Of a stretch of 46,843 nt of DNA, positions 1 to 7,708 are shown piece after piece; position 1 is the stretch's first letter; every line of letters starts with the position of its first letter. The position numbers were made by a program, and so were the translations under genes. The notes under the pieces are model-generated. The model ran no database searches, was not told the DNA's origin, and worked only from the letters and a program-made list of their open reading frames with translations. The stretch lies in contig CAYILR010000037.1 in the NCBI GenBank assembly GCA_964364175.1, positions 1-46,843 of the forward strand. The letters run 5' to 3'. The stretch comes from CAYILR01 sp964364175. Lineage in GTDB: Bacteria; Bdellovibrionota; UBA1018.

Positions 1-26
1 TATTAGGAAAGGCAGAAAAGGCAACT

Positions 27-425
27 TTGACGCTCATCCTCTCCGGGGCACAGGACGCTTTATCCGACTGGCAGGAACTCACCCAGATCACCCAGGGACA
101 ACCCGTGGTCATCGAGCGGATCCGCATCCCGAGCAAGAACATCGCCGTCGAAGGCTCGTTCGAACTTCCCCAGCTCGCTCGCCTCAACCTCGAAGACCAG
201 GTCTTCATCACGGCATTTGTCCGATGCCAGGGTTCAATCAAGGAGATGGAGCAAGTCTTTGGAGTCAGCTACCCCACGATCAAATCCCGCCTCACCCGAA
301 TTGCTGACAGCCTCGAGTTTGTCGAGAACAACGCCAAACCTTCCCGCACCGAAATTCTGGATCGCCTCCAACGAGGCGAAATCACCGCCTCACAGGCCAT
401 CGAAATTTTGGAGGACTCAAAATGA
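27..425 (+). CDS. DUF2089 family protein, possibly 5'-partial
   Basis: About 132 residues from a TTG start, but the frame stays open to the left window edge, so the true start may lie outside. The central part (roughly residues 43-100) carries FELPQLARL, FITAFVRCQGSIKEMEQ and FGVSYPTIKSRL, typical of the DUF2089 family, which holds a helix-turn-helix-like region thought to act in regulation. The usual N-terminal zinc ribbon is not visible. The C-terminus (RTEILDRLQRGEITASQAIEILE) is a SHOCT-like two-helix motif also found at the N-terminus of the gene at 705. The stop overlaps the next start as ATGA, so the two are translationally coupled. The family assignment is firm, the molecular role is not. 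Confidence 0.8.
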   Translation: MTLILSGAQDALSDWQELTQITQGQPVVIERIRIPSKNIAVEGSFELPQLARLNLEDQVFITAFVRCQGSIKEMEQVFGVSYPTIKSRLTRIADSLEFVENNAKPSRTEILDRLQRGEITASQAIEILEDSK

Positions 426-682
426 TACCCATGTTTGCCATCATCCGCATTCAAACTCCGCATCACCGGAGCTTCCGATTCTGGTTCCCGCTTTTTCTGA
501 TTTGGATTTTGCTGCTGCCTCTGTTCATTCTGGCAATGCCGTTCTTTTTTCTGGCCTGCTTGATCACTTGGCTCAATCCATTCACAGCGCTGGGAATCTT
601 CCTGGAAATTTTCAGCTCAACCCGCGGCACACTCATTGACGTGAGCACCGGCCAACAAGCTATTTACATTAGTATTAAATAA
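422..682 (+). CDS. small inner-membrane protein
   Basis: 86 residues, start ATG overlapping the previous stop by 4 bp. Residues about 20-65 form one long or two short hydrophobic helices rich in F, L and I (FPLFLIWILLLPLFILAMPF). No catalytic motif and no recognised family. Position between a DUF2089 protein and a SHOCT-like protein suggests it is the membrane part of a small regulatory module, perhaps anchoring its neighbours, but that is inference from order alone. Confidence 0.7.
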   Translation: MIPMFAIIRIQTPHHRSFRFWFPLFLIWILLLPLFILAMPFFFLACLITWLNPFTALGIFLEIFSSTRGTLIDVSTGQQAIYISIK

Positions 683-704
683 AACCACAGAAGGAGAACC
701 CCAT

Positions 705-1160
705 ATGACTGAAAATCGCCGACAAATTCTAGAAATGACCGCCTCAGGAAAAATCACTGCCGACGAGGCCGAGCGCCTGATCTTGGCTCTGGAAAAAGAC
801 ACCTCAGCCGGATTCACCAGCAGCACAGCAACAAAAACCGCAGCCCAAGCCAAATATCTGCGCATCATCGTCGAATCTGCGGAAGGCCAGCATCATCACG
901 GTCACCACCATGGCCACCACGGTCCGACCAAAGTAAACATCCGCATTCCCATGCAACTCCTCCGCGCCGGCGTCAAACTCGCCAGCCTCATCCCCATCCA
1001 GGCCCGCGCGCATATCAACGAAGCCATGCGCGAACATGGTGTGGAAATCGACCTGACTCAGATCAAGCCCGAGAACCTGGAAGAGCTGATCGACCACATG
1101 AACGACCTGACCGTCGACGTGGACGAGACTCACAATAAAGTGAAAATATTCTGCGAGTAA
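705..1160 (+). CDS. SHOCT-like domain protein with His-rich linker
   Basis: 151 residues with a clear Shine-Dalgarno (AAGGAG, about 690-696). The N-terminus (RRQILEMTASGKITADEAERL) is a SHOCT-like motif matching the C-terminus of the gene at 27. A linker near residues 64-73 is almost pure His and Gly, which could bind metal. The C-terminal half begins VNIRIPMQLLRAGVKLASLIP and ends with an acidic stretch rich in D and E; this arrangement recurs in uncharacterised proteins paired with DUF2089 or DUF4097 genes. Last gene of the three-gene unit. Soluble by appearance. Function unknown. Confidence 0.75.
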   Translation: MTENRRQILEMTASGKITADEAERLILALEKDTSAGFTSSTATKTAAQAKYLRIIVESAEGQHHHGHHHGHHGPTKVNIRIPMQLLRAGVKLASLIPIQARAHINEAMREHGVEIDLTQIKPENLEELIDHMNDLTVDVDETHNKVKIFCE

Positions 1161-1175
1161 CCATACAAGCAACCT

Positions 1176-1255
1176 AGCTCCAATTTCGCTAAACACGAAA
1201 TTGGAGCTGAATTAACGCGCTGAACATCTCTCCAATTTCGTGTTTAGCGAAATTG
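1176..1255. repeat. inverted doublet of palindromic repeat (core TCGCYAAACRCGA)
   Basis: Two copies of one element in opposite orientation lie between the stops of two convergent genes. Copy 1 (1176-1208) is a perfect 13-bp stem, AGCTCCAATTTCG, with a 7-nt loop. Copy 2 (1230-1255) is the reverse complement of the inner part of copy 1, with an 8-bp stem (CAATTTCG). Because the copies are inverted, the whole block can also fold as one long hairpin. No U-tract follows, so a classical intrinsic terminator is not supported. Relatives of the core occur at 12552 and at 21497/21549. Confidence 0.8.
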
Positions 1256-1260
1256 CACGC

Positions 1261-2211
1261 TCAGCACTCAGCGCAATCAGCTGTGTCTTCGGGGTGCTCC
1301 ACCTGAATCGTGGAATGAGTAATGCCATGCTTCTCGCGCAACAAAGCCTGAGCTGCAACTAGAAGCTCACGCGCTGGACGCCCTGAAACCAAGTGCACAC
1401 TCAGAGCCGCCTGCCGGCTCGACATAGCCCAGATGTGCAGGTCATGAACCTGAGAAATTCCCGTTAATCCTTGTAAATCCGCCTGCACTTTCTTGAAATC
1501 CACCCACGACGGCACGGACTCCATGAGCACACTCACCGACTCCTTCACCAGCCCCCAAGAGCCATACAGCATCAGCCCCGCGAACAAAAAAGTAATCAGG
1601 GGATCAATCCAAGCCTTGCCCGTCCAAAGAATCAAAGCCCCAGCTACGACCGCACCCACACTGCCGAGCGCATCCGCAATCAGATGCAGATAAGCCGCGC
1701 GAATATTCAAGCGCTCGCCCTGATGTCGGTGCAACATCCGCATGCTGATCAAATTGGCCGCCAGCCCCACCACTGCAATTCCCAAAACCCAGCCACCTTT
1801 GACTTCGTGTGGATTGTAAAAACGATCAACCGCCTCGTACCCCAACAGTCCCACAATCAACCAAATCAACAAACCACTGATCAACGCACCCAAAATCTCA
1901 GCCCGCTGATAACCGTAGCTCATCGTGTGGTCCGAAGGGCGGCGAGCCAGCCAACCCGCAAATAGGCTCAAGCACAAAGCGCCAATATCGGTGAGCATGT
2001 GCGCTCCATCCGAAATCAACGCCAAACTATTGGCAAAATAGCCACCAATGACTTCCACCAGCATAAAAATCGCCGTGACAATCAGAGCTCCAAAAAGCGC
2101 CGCCTGCCCCTCACTCTCACTGTGATGGTGGTGATCCGGCGCGTGCTCGTCGTGAGAGTGCGAATGATGGTGATCCTGTGAGTGATCGTGACCGTGTGTC
2201 ATCTGACTCAC
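1261..2211 (-). CDS. CDF family cation (zinc) efflux transporter
   Basis: 316 residues, GTG start at 2211 or ATG three codons in (2202). Cation diffusion facilitators exchange Zn2+ or similar cations for protons across the inner membrane. The N-terminus (residues about 5-34) is a run of His, Asp and Ser typical of metal-loading tails. Six membrane segments follow, with the metal-binding pairs in SDGAHMLTD (helix II) and HLIADALGSVGA (helix V). The cytoplasmic C-terminal domain contains VHDLHIWAMSS, as in ZitB/CzcD. Length is normal. It is convergent with the His-rich gene at 705. Substrate is inferred from the family. Confidence 0.92.
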   Translation of the reverse strand: MSQMTHGHDHSQDHHHSHSHDEHAPDHHHHSESEGQAALFGALIVTAIFMLVEVIGGYFANSLALISDGAHMLTDIGALCLSLFAGWLARRPSDHTMSYGYQRAEILGALISGLLIWLIVGLLGYEAVDRFYNPHEVKGGWVLGIAVVGLAANLISMRMLHRHQGERLNIRAAYLHLIADALGSVGAVVAGALILWTGKAWIDPLITFLFAGLMLYGSWGLVKESVSVLMESVPSWVDFKKVQADLQGLTGISQVHDLHIWAMSSRQAALSVHLVSGRPARELLVAAQALLREKHGITHSTIQVEHPEDTADCAEC

Positions 2212-2242
2212 AGTCTACAACAGTGATTCATTTTAGACACAG

Positions 2243-2272
2243 TTGAATTTTTCCATAGTTTCTCGGTACACT
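2243..2272 (+). promoter_or_regulatory. putative sigma-70-like promoter
   Basis: TTGAAT at 2243-2248 and TACACT at 2267-2272 are separated by 18 bp and lie just upstream of the small gene at 2293, followed by a G-rich ribosome binding site (about 2278-2285). Match is moderate; assigned on spacing and position only. Confidence 0.35.
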
Positions 2273-2292
2273 CTGATGAGGGGGGCTCAAGT

Positions 2293-2514
2293 TTGAACAA
2301 CGATCCTAGTACAAAAAGTTCGCAAATCGTCTGGACCTCAGTCGTTGCCATTGCAGTGGTTTTGGCGGCCGTCTATCACACTTACAACCCCAAGTCCGAA
2401 TTCCACGACGGCGCACTGGTACCCGACGAAGTCCGCACCGGAGACAAAATTCTTCCCAGACGCGAAGTCTCGTCCGAACAAAAGTCGGACCAGCCTGGTC
2501 CGACCAGAAAGTAA
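2293..2514 (+). CDS. small single-pass membrane protein
   Basis: 73 residues from TTG preceded by GAGGGGGG. One hydrophobic helix at residues about 12-27 (IVWTSVVAIAVVLAAVY), then a polar, probably periplasmic tail rich in E, R and P. No known family. The promoter-like element, ribosome binding site and clean membrane helix argue for a real gene, but the composition gives no functional clue. Confidence 0.5.
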   Translation: MNNDPSTKSSQIVWTSVVAIAVVLAAVYHTYNPKSEFHDGALVPDEVRTGDKILPRREVSSEQKSDQPGPTRK

Positions 2515-2562
2515 ACCGTCCCCCTTGCCAAGCCCTGACCCGATCAGCTAAATACCCTGGGC

Positions 2563-2970
2563 ATGAAACATTGGTTACTCAAAACAGAACCCGAGACCTA
2601 TAGTTTTCAAACTCTATTGAAGGAAAAGAAAACCCATTGGAATGGGGTTCGCAATTTCCAAGCTCGGAACAATCTCCGAGAGATGAAACTAGGCGACCTA
2701 GCCCTGATTTATCACAGTGGCAAAGACAAAGCCGTAACCGGAATCGCGCGCATCGCTCGCGAAGGATACTCGGAAATCGACTCTGAGGATGGCAGTGAAT
2801 GGGTCCAGGTAGAAATCGAGGCTGTGCAACCACTCGCACAACCCGTGACACTTGCAACCCTGAAAGCCACAAAATCACTTCAATCTCTGCCTTTGATCAA
2901 ACAATCACGCCTCAGCGTGATGCCCATCAGTCCATCTCATTACCAAGAAATTTTGAGGTTGGGAAAATGA
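2563..2970 (+). CDS. EVE domain-containing protein
   Basis: 135 residues. Opens with HWLLKTEPETYSF and continues WNGVRNFQARNNLREMKLGDLALIYHS, the signature of the EVE fold, a PUA-like domain that recognises modified bases in DNA or RNA. The aromatic pocket residues W4, Y12 and W26 and the K-GD turn are present. Length is normal for a stand-alone bacterial EVE protein. Its stop overlaps the next start (ATGA at 2967-2970). Specific ligand unknown. Confidence 0.9.
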   Translation: MKHWLLKTEPETYSFQTLLKEKKTHWNGVRNFQARNNLREMKLGDLALIYHSGKDKAVTGIARIAREGYSEIDSEDGSEWVQVEIEAVQPLAQPVTLATLKATKSLQSLPLIKQSRLSVMPISPSHYQEILRLGK

Positions 2971-3509
2971 CTGCTACCTGGGCACCTTTCAGATTGCTCG
3001 AGCCCGGCGTTCGTCCCGGCCGTGGCCCTCGCGCCATCACCAGTCGCGAAGGGATCGGAGACCGTCTCCGCTCCACCGCTTTTGCAGAAATGCAGGCTCG
3101 CGAGGCATTCCGTTGGGCGGCTGAAAAATTCGGTGCCGACGCGCCCCCAGGACTCCGCGAAGATTGGCTGCGCCTGGCTGATGCCGAAGAAAAGCACATG
3201 AACTGGCTATTGCAACGAATGGCAGAGCTGCAGATTTCCCTGACCGAGCGACCCGTTTCAACATTCCTCTGGGATTCTTTCATGAAGTGCCAGAACGCTC
3301 AGCACTTTGCAGAATTCATGTCTAATGCTGAGGAGCGCGGCCGCATCGCGGGTGAGCGATTCAGAAAAGAAATGGCCGCCGTGGATTCTGTGACCGCTGA
3401 TTTATTCGGAAAAATCGCAGAAGAGGAAATCGAGCACATTCAGCTTGCTGGGCGCTACTTCCCAGTGCTGCCAAACCCGCCTTCGCCTCGCATAGTTTCC
3501 GACAACTGA
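2967..3509 (+). CDS. ferritin-like / DUF455 family protein
   Basis: 180 residues starting at the ATG that overlaps the EVE gene by 4 bp. A helical protein with repeated Glu/His motifs suited to a di-iron site: EEKH near residue 73, EERGRIAGERFRKE near 120, and EEEIEH near 152. This matches DUF455 ferritin-like proteins, whose chemistry is poorly known. Translational coupling to the EVE gene suggests a shared role. The last 55 bp lie antisense to the 3' end of dut. Confidence 0.75.
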   Translation: MTATWAPFRLLEPGVRPGRGPRAITSREGIGDRLRSTAFAEMQAREAFRWAAEKFGADAPPGLREDWLRLADAEEKHMNWLLQRMAELQISLTERPVSTFLWDSFMKCQNAQHFAEFMSNAEERGRIAGERFRKEMAAVDSVTADLFGKIAEEEIEHIQLAGRYFPVLPNPPSPRIVSDN

Positions 3510-3880
3510 GTCACTTCTTGAACCGCAGGGGTCACGATCGGAATGATCAAAAGCTGCGCCACCTTCTCGCCATGACGAATCTGCGCTGCCTGCCTGGAAA
3601 TATTCCACAAAACCACTTGAACCTCGCCCCGGTATCCAGCGTCAATAATCCCACCGGCAGTCTTCAAACCTTTGATCGCCATTGAGGATCGATCCGCGAT
3701 CATTCCCACATGGCCCTGAGGGATGGCCAAAGCAATACCCGTTCGAACCTTGCGCCCCTCGCTCGGAGGCAGGTTTACATCTTCCAGCGCAAACAAATCC
3801 AAACCTGCGTCGTCCTCATGCGCACGCACGGGCAGACGGGCTTCGGATGTCATTCTCAAAATTTCGATGGATTTGCTCAT
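3455..3880 (-). CDS. dut: dUTP diphosphatase
   Basis: Hydrolyses dUTP to dUMP and pyrophosphate, keeping uracil out of DNA and feeding dTMP synthesis; normally a homotrimer. All five motifs are visible: DDAGLDLFA, DRSSMAIKG, GIIDAGYRGEV (catalytic Asp), GEKVAQLLIIP, and the C-terminal RGEGGFGSTG that closes over the nucleotide. 141 residues from ATG at 3880; an upstream in-frame ATG at 3898 would add six residues. The 3' end overlaps the convergent ferritin-like gene by 55 bp. Confidence 0.95.
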   Translation of the reverse strand: MSKSIEILRMTSEARLPVRAHEDDAGLDLFALEDVNLPPSEGRKVRTGIALAIPQGHVGMIADRSSMAIKGLKTAGGIIDAGYRGEVQVVLWNISRQAAQIRHGEKVAQLLIIPIVTPAVQEVTQLSETMRGEGGFGSTGK

Positions 3881-3911
3881 GGACCCCACATCTAGCACCG
3901 ATCAATATATT

Positions 3912-4412
3912 ATGTCACTTTCAAACCCGAACCTCGCCAAGCAGTTGACGATGACAGTTCTCACCACACCAGACATGGTGAACTTCTCGGGCAAAGTCCA
4001 CGGGGGCGCCCTCCTCAAGCTGCTCGACGAGGTCGCCTACGCCTGCGCATCGCGGTACTGCGGCCACTACGTGGTCACGCTCTCAGCTGACCGCGTGACT
4101 TTTCGACAGCCGGTTCATCTGGGGGAACTGGTCACTTTTCTGGCCAACGTGAACTACACCGGCCGCACCTCGATGGAAGTCGGAATCAAAGTCATCGCTG
4201 AGGACACCAAAAAACGCACCGTTCGCCACACCCTCTCCTGCTTTTTCACGATGGTGGCTCTCGATGAACACGGAAAATCGATGGAAGTCCCTCAACTCCC
4301 GCTCGAGACCCCCAAAGACAAAGATCGCTTTGAGGACGCCAAAATCCGCAAACAATTGCGCGAAGAATTCGAAAAGCGCCATGCGGAAATCATCAAAGCC
4401 CGAACGAAATAA
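3912..4412 (+). CDS. acyl-CoA thioesterase (YciA/hotdog family)
   Basis: 166 residues. Hotdog-fold thioesterases hydrolyse acyl-CoA to free acid and CoA. Visible features are FSGKVHGGALLKLLDEVAY (the central hotdog helix with the catalytic Asp/Glu region) and VTLSADRVTFRQPVHLGELV. The C-terminus is a charged helix (residues about 130-166) also seen in YciA/BFIT-type enzymes. An alternative start at 3879 would add 11 residues and begin at the dut start codon. The 3' end overlaps the next minus-strand gene by 20 bp. Confidence 0.88.
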   Translation: MSLSNPNLAKQLTMTVLTTPDMVNFSGKVHGGALLKLLDEVAYACASRYCGHYVVTLSADRVTFRQPVHLGELVTFLANVNYTGRTSMEVGIKVIAEDTKKRTVRHTLSCFFTMVALDEHGKSMEVPQLPLETPKDKDRFEDAKIRKQLREEFEKRHAEIIKARTK

Positions 4413-4899
4413 GTGATTCAGACTTTGGCGGATTAAACCACTTCGAATCAGTGTCCACTACCCTGCACTCAGCGCTGAAAAACAAGGGGCGCTGGCTAGC
4501 TTCGTCGCGACCGACAAACTGCATCACTCGAGCAGATCCGTTTCTGGGAATCTCTTGATTATCCCCGTAACCCTCGCCCGTGGACTTCACCCCGATGCGA
4601 GTCGTCACCAGCGCCAGATCACGCTCGTCATCAAACAACAACGAATTCGCCATGAATTGAACGCGGAAATTTTCGTAAAAAAAGGAGGCAGAAATATCCG
4701 GACTCCCCACTAGGTCCTGAGCGACATAGAGCGATTCCAACCGATTTTTGCGTGGGAACTTCCCATTTTGAGCTGCTTTCTCGGAATATGAAGTTTTGTA
4801 ATAACAAACCAATTTGAGATTTTTATAATCATCCCAAAGCGTCGTCGCGTAGGCTGCAGAACTGAGCAATCCAACCACCGCGACCCACAAAAGCCTCAC
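4393..4899 (-). CDS. exported protein, unknown function
   Basis: 168 residues from GTG directly after the stop of the upstream lipoprotein gene, so the two are cotranscribed. Signal peptide at residues 1-18 (LLWVAVVGLLSSAAYA) with an AxA-type cleavage site. Two cysteines (in LVCYYK and SAECRV) could form a disulfide bond. The mature part looks beta-rich and globular. No family recognised. The 3' end runs 20 bp into the convergent thioesterase gene. Confidence 0.7.
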   Translation of the reverse strand: MRLLWVAVVGLLSSAAYATTLWDDYKNLKLVCYYKTSYSEKAAQNGKFPRKNRLESLYVAQDLVGSPDISASFFYENFRVQFMANSLLFDDERDLALVTTRIGVKSTGEGYGDNQEIPRNGSARVMQFVGRDEASQRPLFFSAECRVVDTDSKWFNPPKSESLISFGL

Positions 4900-5136
4900 T
4901 TAGAATCTACCGCTGACTTGCAATCCAGGGGCTACACGGCTAGGGGAAACATCCTGTAATTTTTCGGGGGCCTGCATCTGTACGCCGAACGCCATTTTGC
5001 GATCACCGAATAAACGCGCAGCAGCACTACCAGCAGATACAGCGGATCCGTACTTCTGAGAGCTCGAGCCAATATGCGGTAACGCACAAGCCGAAAGCAG
5101 TAAGGCCGAAAGTAACAAAACACCCATTCTCATCAT
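4900..5136 (-). CDS. small lipoprotein
   Basis: 78 residues. Signal peptide with lipobox LLSAC at residues 13-17, so Cys17 is probably lipidated. The mature chain is about 60 residues, rich in Ser, Ala and Gly, and ends APGLQVSGRF, which looks like the close of a beta strand. First gene of a two-gene unit with the exported protein at 4393. Function unknown. Confidence 0.7.
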   Translation of the reverse strand: MMRMGVLLLSALLLSACALPHIGSSSQKYGSAVSAGSAAARLFGDRKMAFGVQMQAPEKLQDVSPSRVAPGLQVSGRF

Positions 5137-5195
5137 GACACTGCAGTTTTAATGGAATATAGGGTTTGAAGCAATTATTTTTTGGGTGGGGAATC

Positions 5196-5969
5196 ATGCT
5201 ATCAAAAAGACTATTTTTCGGCTGCTTTATATTCTGTGCCCTATCTGTCGCTCAGGCCTGGGCGAAAACCCAAACCGTGCTCATCGATGATATGCTACTG
5301 GATGCTGAAACTGCGTCCCTACTCAATAACGATGCATGTGATTTTGGGGCACGAAAGCTCTCTGCTGAGCTATGGGAAGACGGCGTACTCCCTCTGACCT
5401 TTCCAGACGATCTGGAACAGTGGAAGAAAGACCTGTTTTTCGAGGCCTGCAATCAATGGGAATCTGTTGCCAACGTTCGGTGCATGGAAGGCGTGTACAA
5501 AAGACGCACGATCGTCGTCACACAATCAGAAGGCCTCGGCTGTTTTGCCATCTGGGGCATGGGCCGAAGCTTGGGTACACTGAGACGATGGATCAATTTG
5601 GCTCCTGGGACACCTGGATGCTGGAGTCGCGGAACCATCACGCATGAAATCGGACACGCCCTGGGGCTGATTCACGAGCACCAACGCCCCGATCGAGATC
5701 AGTACCTGGATGTTTTTCCAGACAACATAGAGAACACGGCGGGACTGAACCGATGGACCAATTTCGACAAGCAGGGAGCACAGATGCTGACGCCCTACGA
5801 TTTTATGTCGATCATGCATTACTCCAAAGATGCTTTCTCTAAAAACAGACAGGATACAATGCGTCCCAAAAGCGAGTACATTCAATTCCTGAACACGATG
5901 GGAAAAAGCGGGAATATCTCCAAATTAGATGCGGCTACGATGGCTGCTTTGTATGGTGGAAAACGCTAA
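5196..5969 (+). CDS. exported astacin-like zinc metalloprotease
   Basis: 257 residues from ATG 5196, preceded by GGTGGGGA. Signal peptide at residues 1-23 ending AWA. The zinc motif HEIGHALGLIHEHQRPDRD at 150-168 is the astacin signature HExxHxxGxxHExxRxD, and the Met-turn SIMHY at 205-209 supplies the zinc-facing tyrosine. A short Cys-containing pro-region (NNDACDF) may keep it latent. Astacins cut proteins outside the cell; for a predatory or scavenging bacterium this would fit prey digestion, but lifestyle is inferred. The stop overlaps the convergent membrane gene by 4 bp. Confidence 0.92.
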   Translation: MLSKRLFFGCFIFCALSVAQAWAKTQTVLIDDMLLDAETASLLNNDACDFGARKLSAELWEDGVLPLTFPDDLEQWKKDLFFEACNQWESVANVRCMEGVYKRRTIVVTQSEGLGCFAIWGMGRSLGTLRRWINLAPGTPGCWSRGTITHEIGHALGLIHEHQRPDRDQYLDVFPDNIENTAGLNRWTNFDKQGAQMLTPYDFMSIMHYSKDAFSKNRQDTMRPKSEYIQFLNTMGKSGNISKLDAATMAALYGGKR

Positions 5970-6421
5970 TCTTTGTTAACGACCTTGTATTCGGCTTCAA
6001 TCGTGTTTGGATCGTTGCTGGAGTTTTCTTTAGGCACCGTTCGATTCCTTCCCAGGGAAGAATAAAACACGAACCGGCTTTTTTGCAGTCGGTTTTTCTC
6101 CCAGGTTTCACCACTCAGAGCAACCATCCAGCTAATGACCACAAGCAACGGATTCGTATTAAAGTAAGCCAGTGTAGCAAGCGACGCGACGAGGATCCGG
6201 GGACAGATGAAAAATCCCAACCACCAAAATATTCCGCCGAATGGGATGGATGAAAAAAGCAAAGTGAGACGTGGAAAAAGAGTAATCGCGAAGAGCAGCC
6301 CGTATCCGTGAACTGTGAAGTAATCCGTTTTACCCATCGGTAATTGAAAATAACCCACCAACACGGAATGGATCACGATCAGGAGAAGAAAAATGATGGC
6401 TGCTTTAATGAGTGAGCTCAT
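5966..6421 (-). CDS. integral membrane protein, unknown function
   Basis: 151 residues from ATG 6421, which lies inside the end of hisS (17-bp overlap), so translation is probably coupled to hisS. About four hydrophobic segments cover residues 1-115 (IKAAIIFLLLIVIHSVLVGYF and GGIFWWLGFFI among them). The last 40 residues are polar. No known family. An in-frame ATG at 6445 would give a longer, less likely N-terminus. Confidence 0.65.
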   Translation of the reverse strand: MSSLIKAAIIFLLLIVIHSVLVGYFQLPMGKTDYFTVHGYGLLFAITLFPRLTLLFSSIPFGGIFWWLGFFICPRILVASLATLAYFNTNPLLVVISWMVALSGETWEKNRLQKSRFVFYSSLGRNRTVPKENSSNDPNTIEAEYKVVNKD

Positions 6422-7691
6422 GGATACTCCGAAGCAAATCATCAAGGCTCACAGTGATTTGACGAGCGCTAGACAGATGTTTGACCAATACCTTTTTCTC
6501 TGCCCACTCCGCATCGCCAAACAAAACCACGACCTTGGCCTGATGACGAGTGGCTTGCTTGAGCTGCGCTCCGAATCCACCGACTTCGAGCGGGGTCATG
6601 ACCTTCAAACCAGCCGCGCGTAGGTCTTGTGCGATTTGCTCGGCTGCCACGAAAAATTCGGGTTTCGGGAGCGAGACAAAAACGTCGATATTGCCTTCGG
6701 ATTTTGGCAGCAGTGCGTGAGTCTCGAGAAAATCTCGCAAGGTCACGTCACCCATCCCGAATCCTACTCCGGAGAGTTTTTGGTTTCCGAAAAGTCCGAT
6801 CAAATTATCGTAGCGCCCACCACCGAACATCGCGCGGCGATTTTCTCCAGAGACATCATAGATTTCAAAAACATTTCCGGTGTAATAATCCATGCCACGC
6901 AATACAGAGGAATCAAAAACGACTCCCTCTTCGTGACCTGATTCTTTCAGACGAGCGAATAATTTCCCGATCTCCTCGGCTCCGTCACAGGCGTAGCGTG
7001 ATTTGACTTGGTCGAGGCTCAACTTTCCAAATTCCTCGATTTCGGCACGTTGCTCCTCACTCACGCCAATCTCACCCAGCCACTTAGCATAGCCTTCTTC
7101 GCCGATCTTCGCCCGTGCATCCATGGCCTTGGTCACTTTGACGGCAGCTTCGGCGCTCAGTCCCAGTTTTGCGTAAAAATAATCCATCAAGCGGCGATTA
7201 TTCACACGCACAGAAATCTTAGTCTGCGCACCGAACGCACGCATGAGTGAGAGGGCTACGGTGATGACCTCCGCATCCGCGAGCACGGTATCGCCTCCCA
7301 GCACATCGACGTTGAGCTGCCAGTGTTCGCGCAGACGACCCTTCTGCGGACGCTCGTAGCGCCACAAATTCGGGATGCTGTACCAACGAATCGGGCGCGG
7401 CAGATCTTGCAACTTGCCCGCCACCATCCGTGCCAAAGTCGGCGTCATCTCGGGACGCACAGCCAACTTGCGATCCCCGCGATCCATCATCCAGTAGAGC
7501 TGTTGGTTGACGATTTCCTCGCCGGTTTTGGCTGCGTAGAGTTCAAAAGGCTCCAACATCGGACCGTCGTATTCCTGATATCCAAAGGACTCGACCGTCT
7601 CGCGCAAACGCCCAAACATCCAGCGACGCAAGCGCATCTCGTCCGGATAAAAATCTCGAGTTCCTTTGTACGGTTGAGTCGAAAGAGCCAT
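6405..7691 (-). CDS. hisS: histidyl-tRNA synthetase
   Basis: 428 residues. Charges tRNA-His with histidine. Class II core: motif 1 near YKGTRDFYPDEM, motif 2 as RYERPQKGRLREHWQLNVDVLG, the histidine-binding loop GMDYYTGNVFEIYD, and motif 3 GVGFGMGDVTLRDFLE, where Asp replaces the Glu common in GFGME-type enzymes. A C-terminal anticodon-binding domain spans about residues 330-428. The gene is divergent from the hydrolase at 7709 with 17 bp between the start codons. Confidence 0.96.
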   Translation of the reverse strand: MALSTQPYKGTRDFYPDEMRLRRWMFGRLRETVESFGYQEYDGPMLEPFELYAAKTGEEIVNQQLYWMMDRGDRKLAVRPEMTPTLARMVAGKLQDLPRPIRWYSIPNLWRYERPQKGRLREHWQLNVDVLGGDTVLADAEVITVALSLMRAFGAQTKISVRVNNRRLMDYFYAKLGLSAEAAVKVTKAMDARAKIGEEGYAKWLGEIGVSEEQRAEIEEFGKLSLDQVKSRYACDGAEEIGKLFARLKESGHEEGVVFDSSVLRGMDYYTGNVFEIYDVSGENRRAMFGGGRYDNLIGLFGNQKLSGVGFGMGDVTLRDFLETHALLPKSEGNIDVFVSLPKPEFFVAAEQIAQDLRAAGLKVMTPLEVGGFGAQLKQATRHQAKVVVLFGDAEWAEKKVLVKHLSSARQITVSLDDLLRSIHELTH

Positions 7692-7708
7692 TCAGGTAAA
7701 GACTTACT

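Noticed and set aside
804..1196. 130-residue frame on the minus strand opposite the His-rich gene
   Set aside because: Val/His/Asp-rich mirror of the plus-strand gene, which has a good ribosome binding site and a known motif.
1176..1255. Bidirectional intrinsic terminator
   Set aside because: Stable stems but no T-tract on either side; the sequence is better explained as a repeat with copies elsewhere, though it may still slow transcription.
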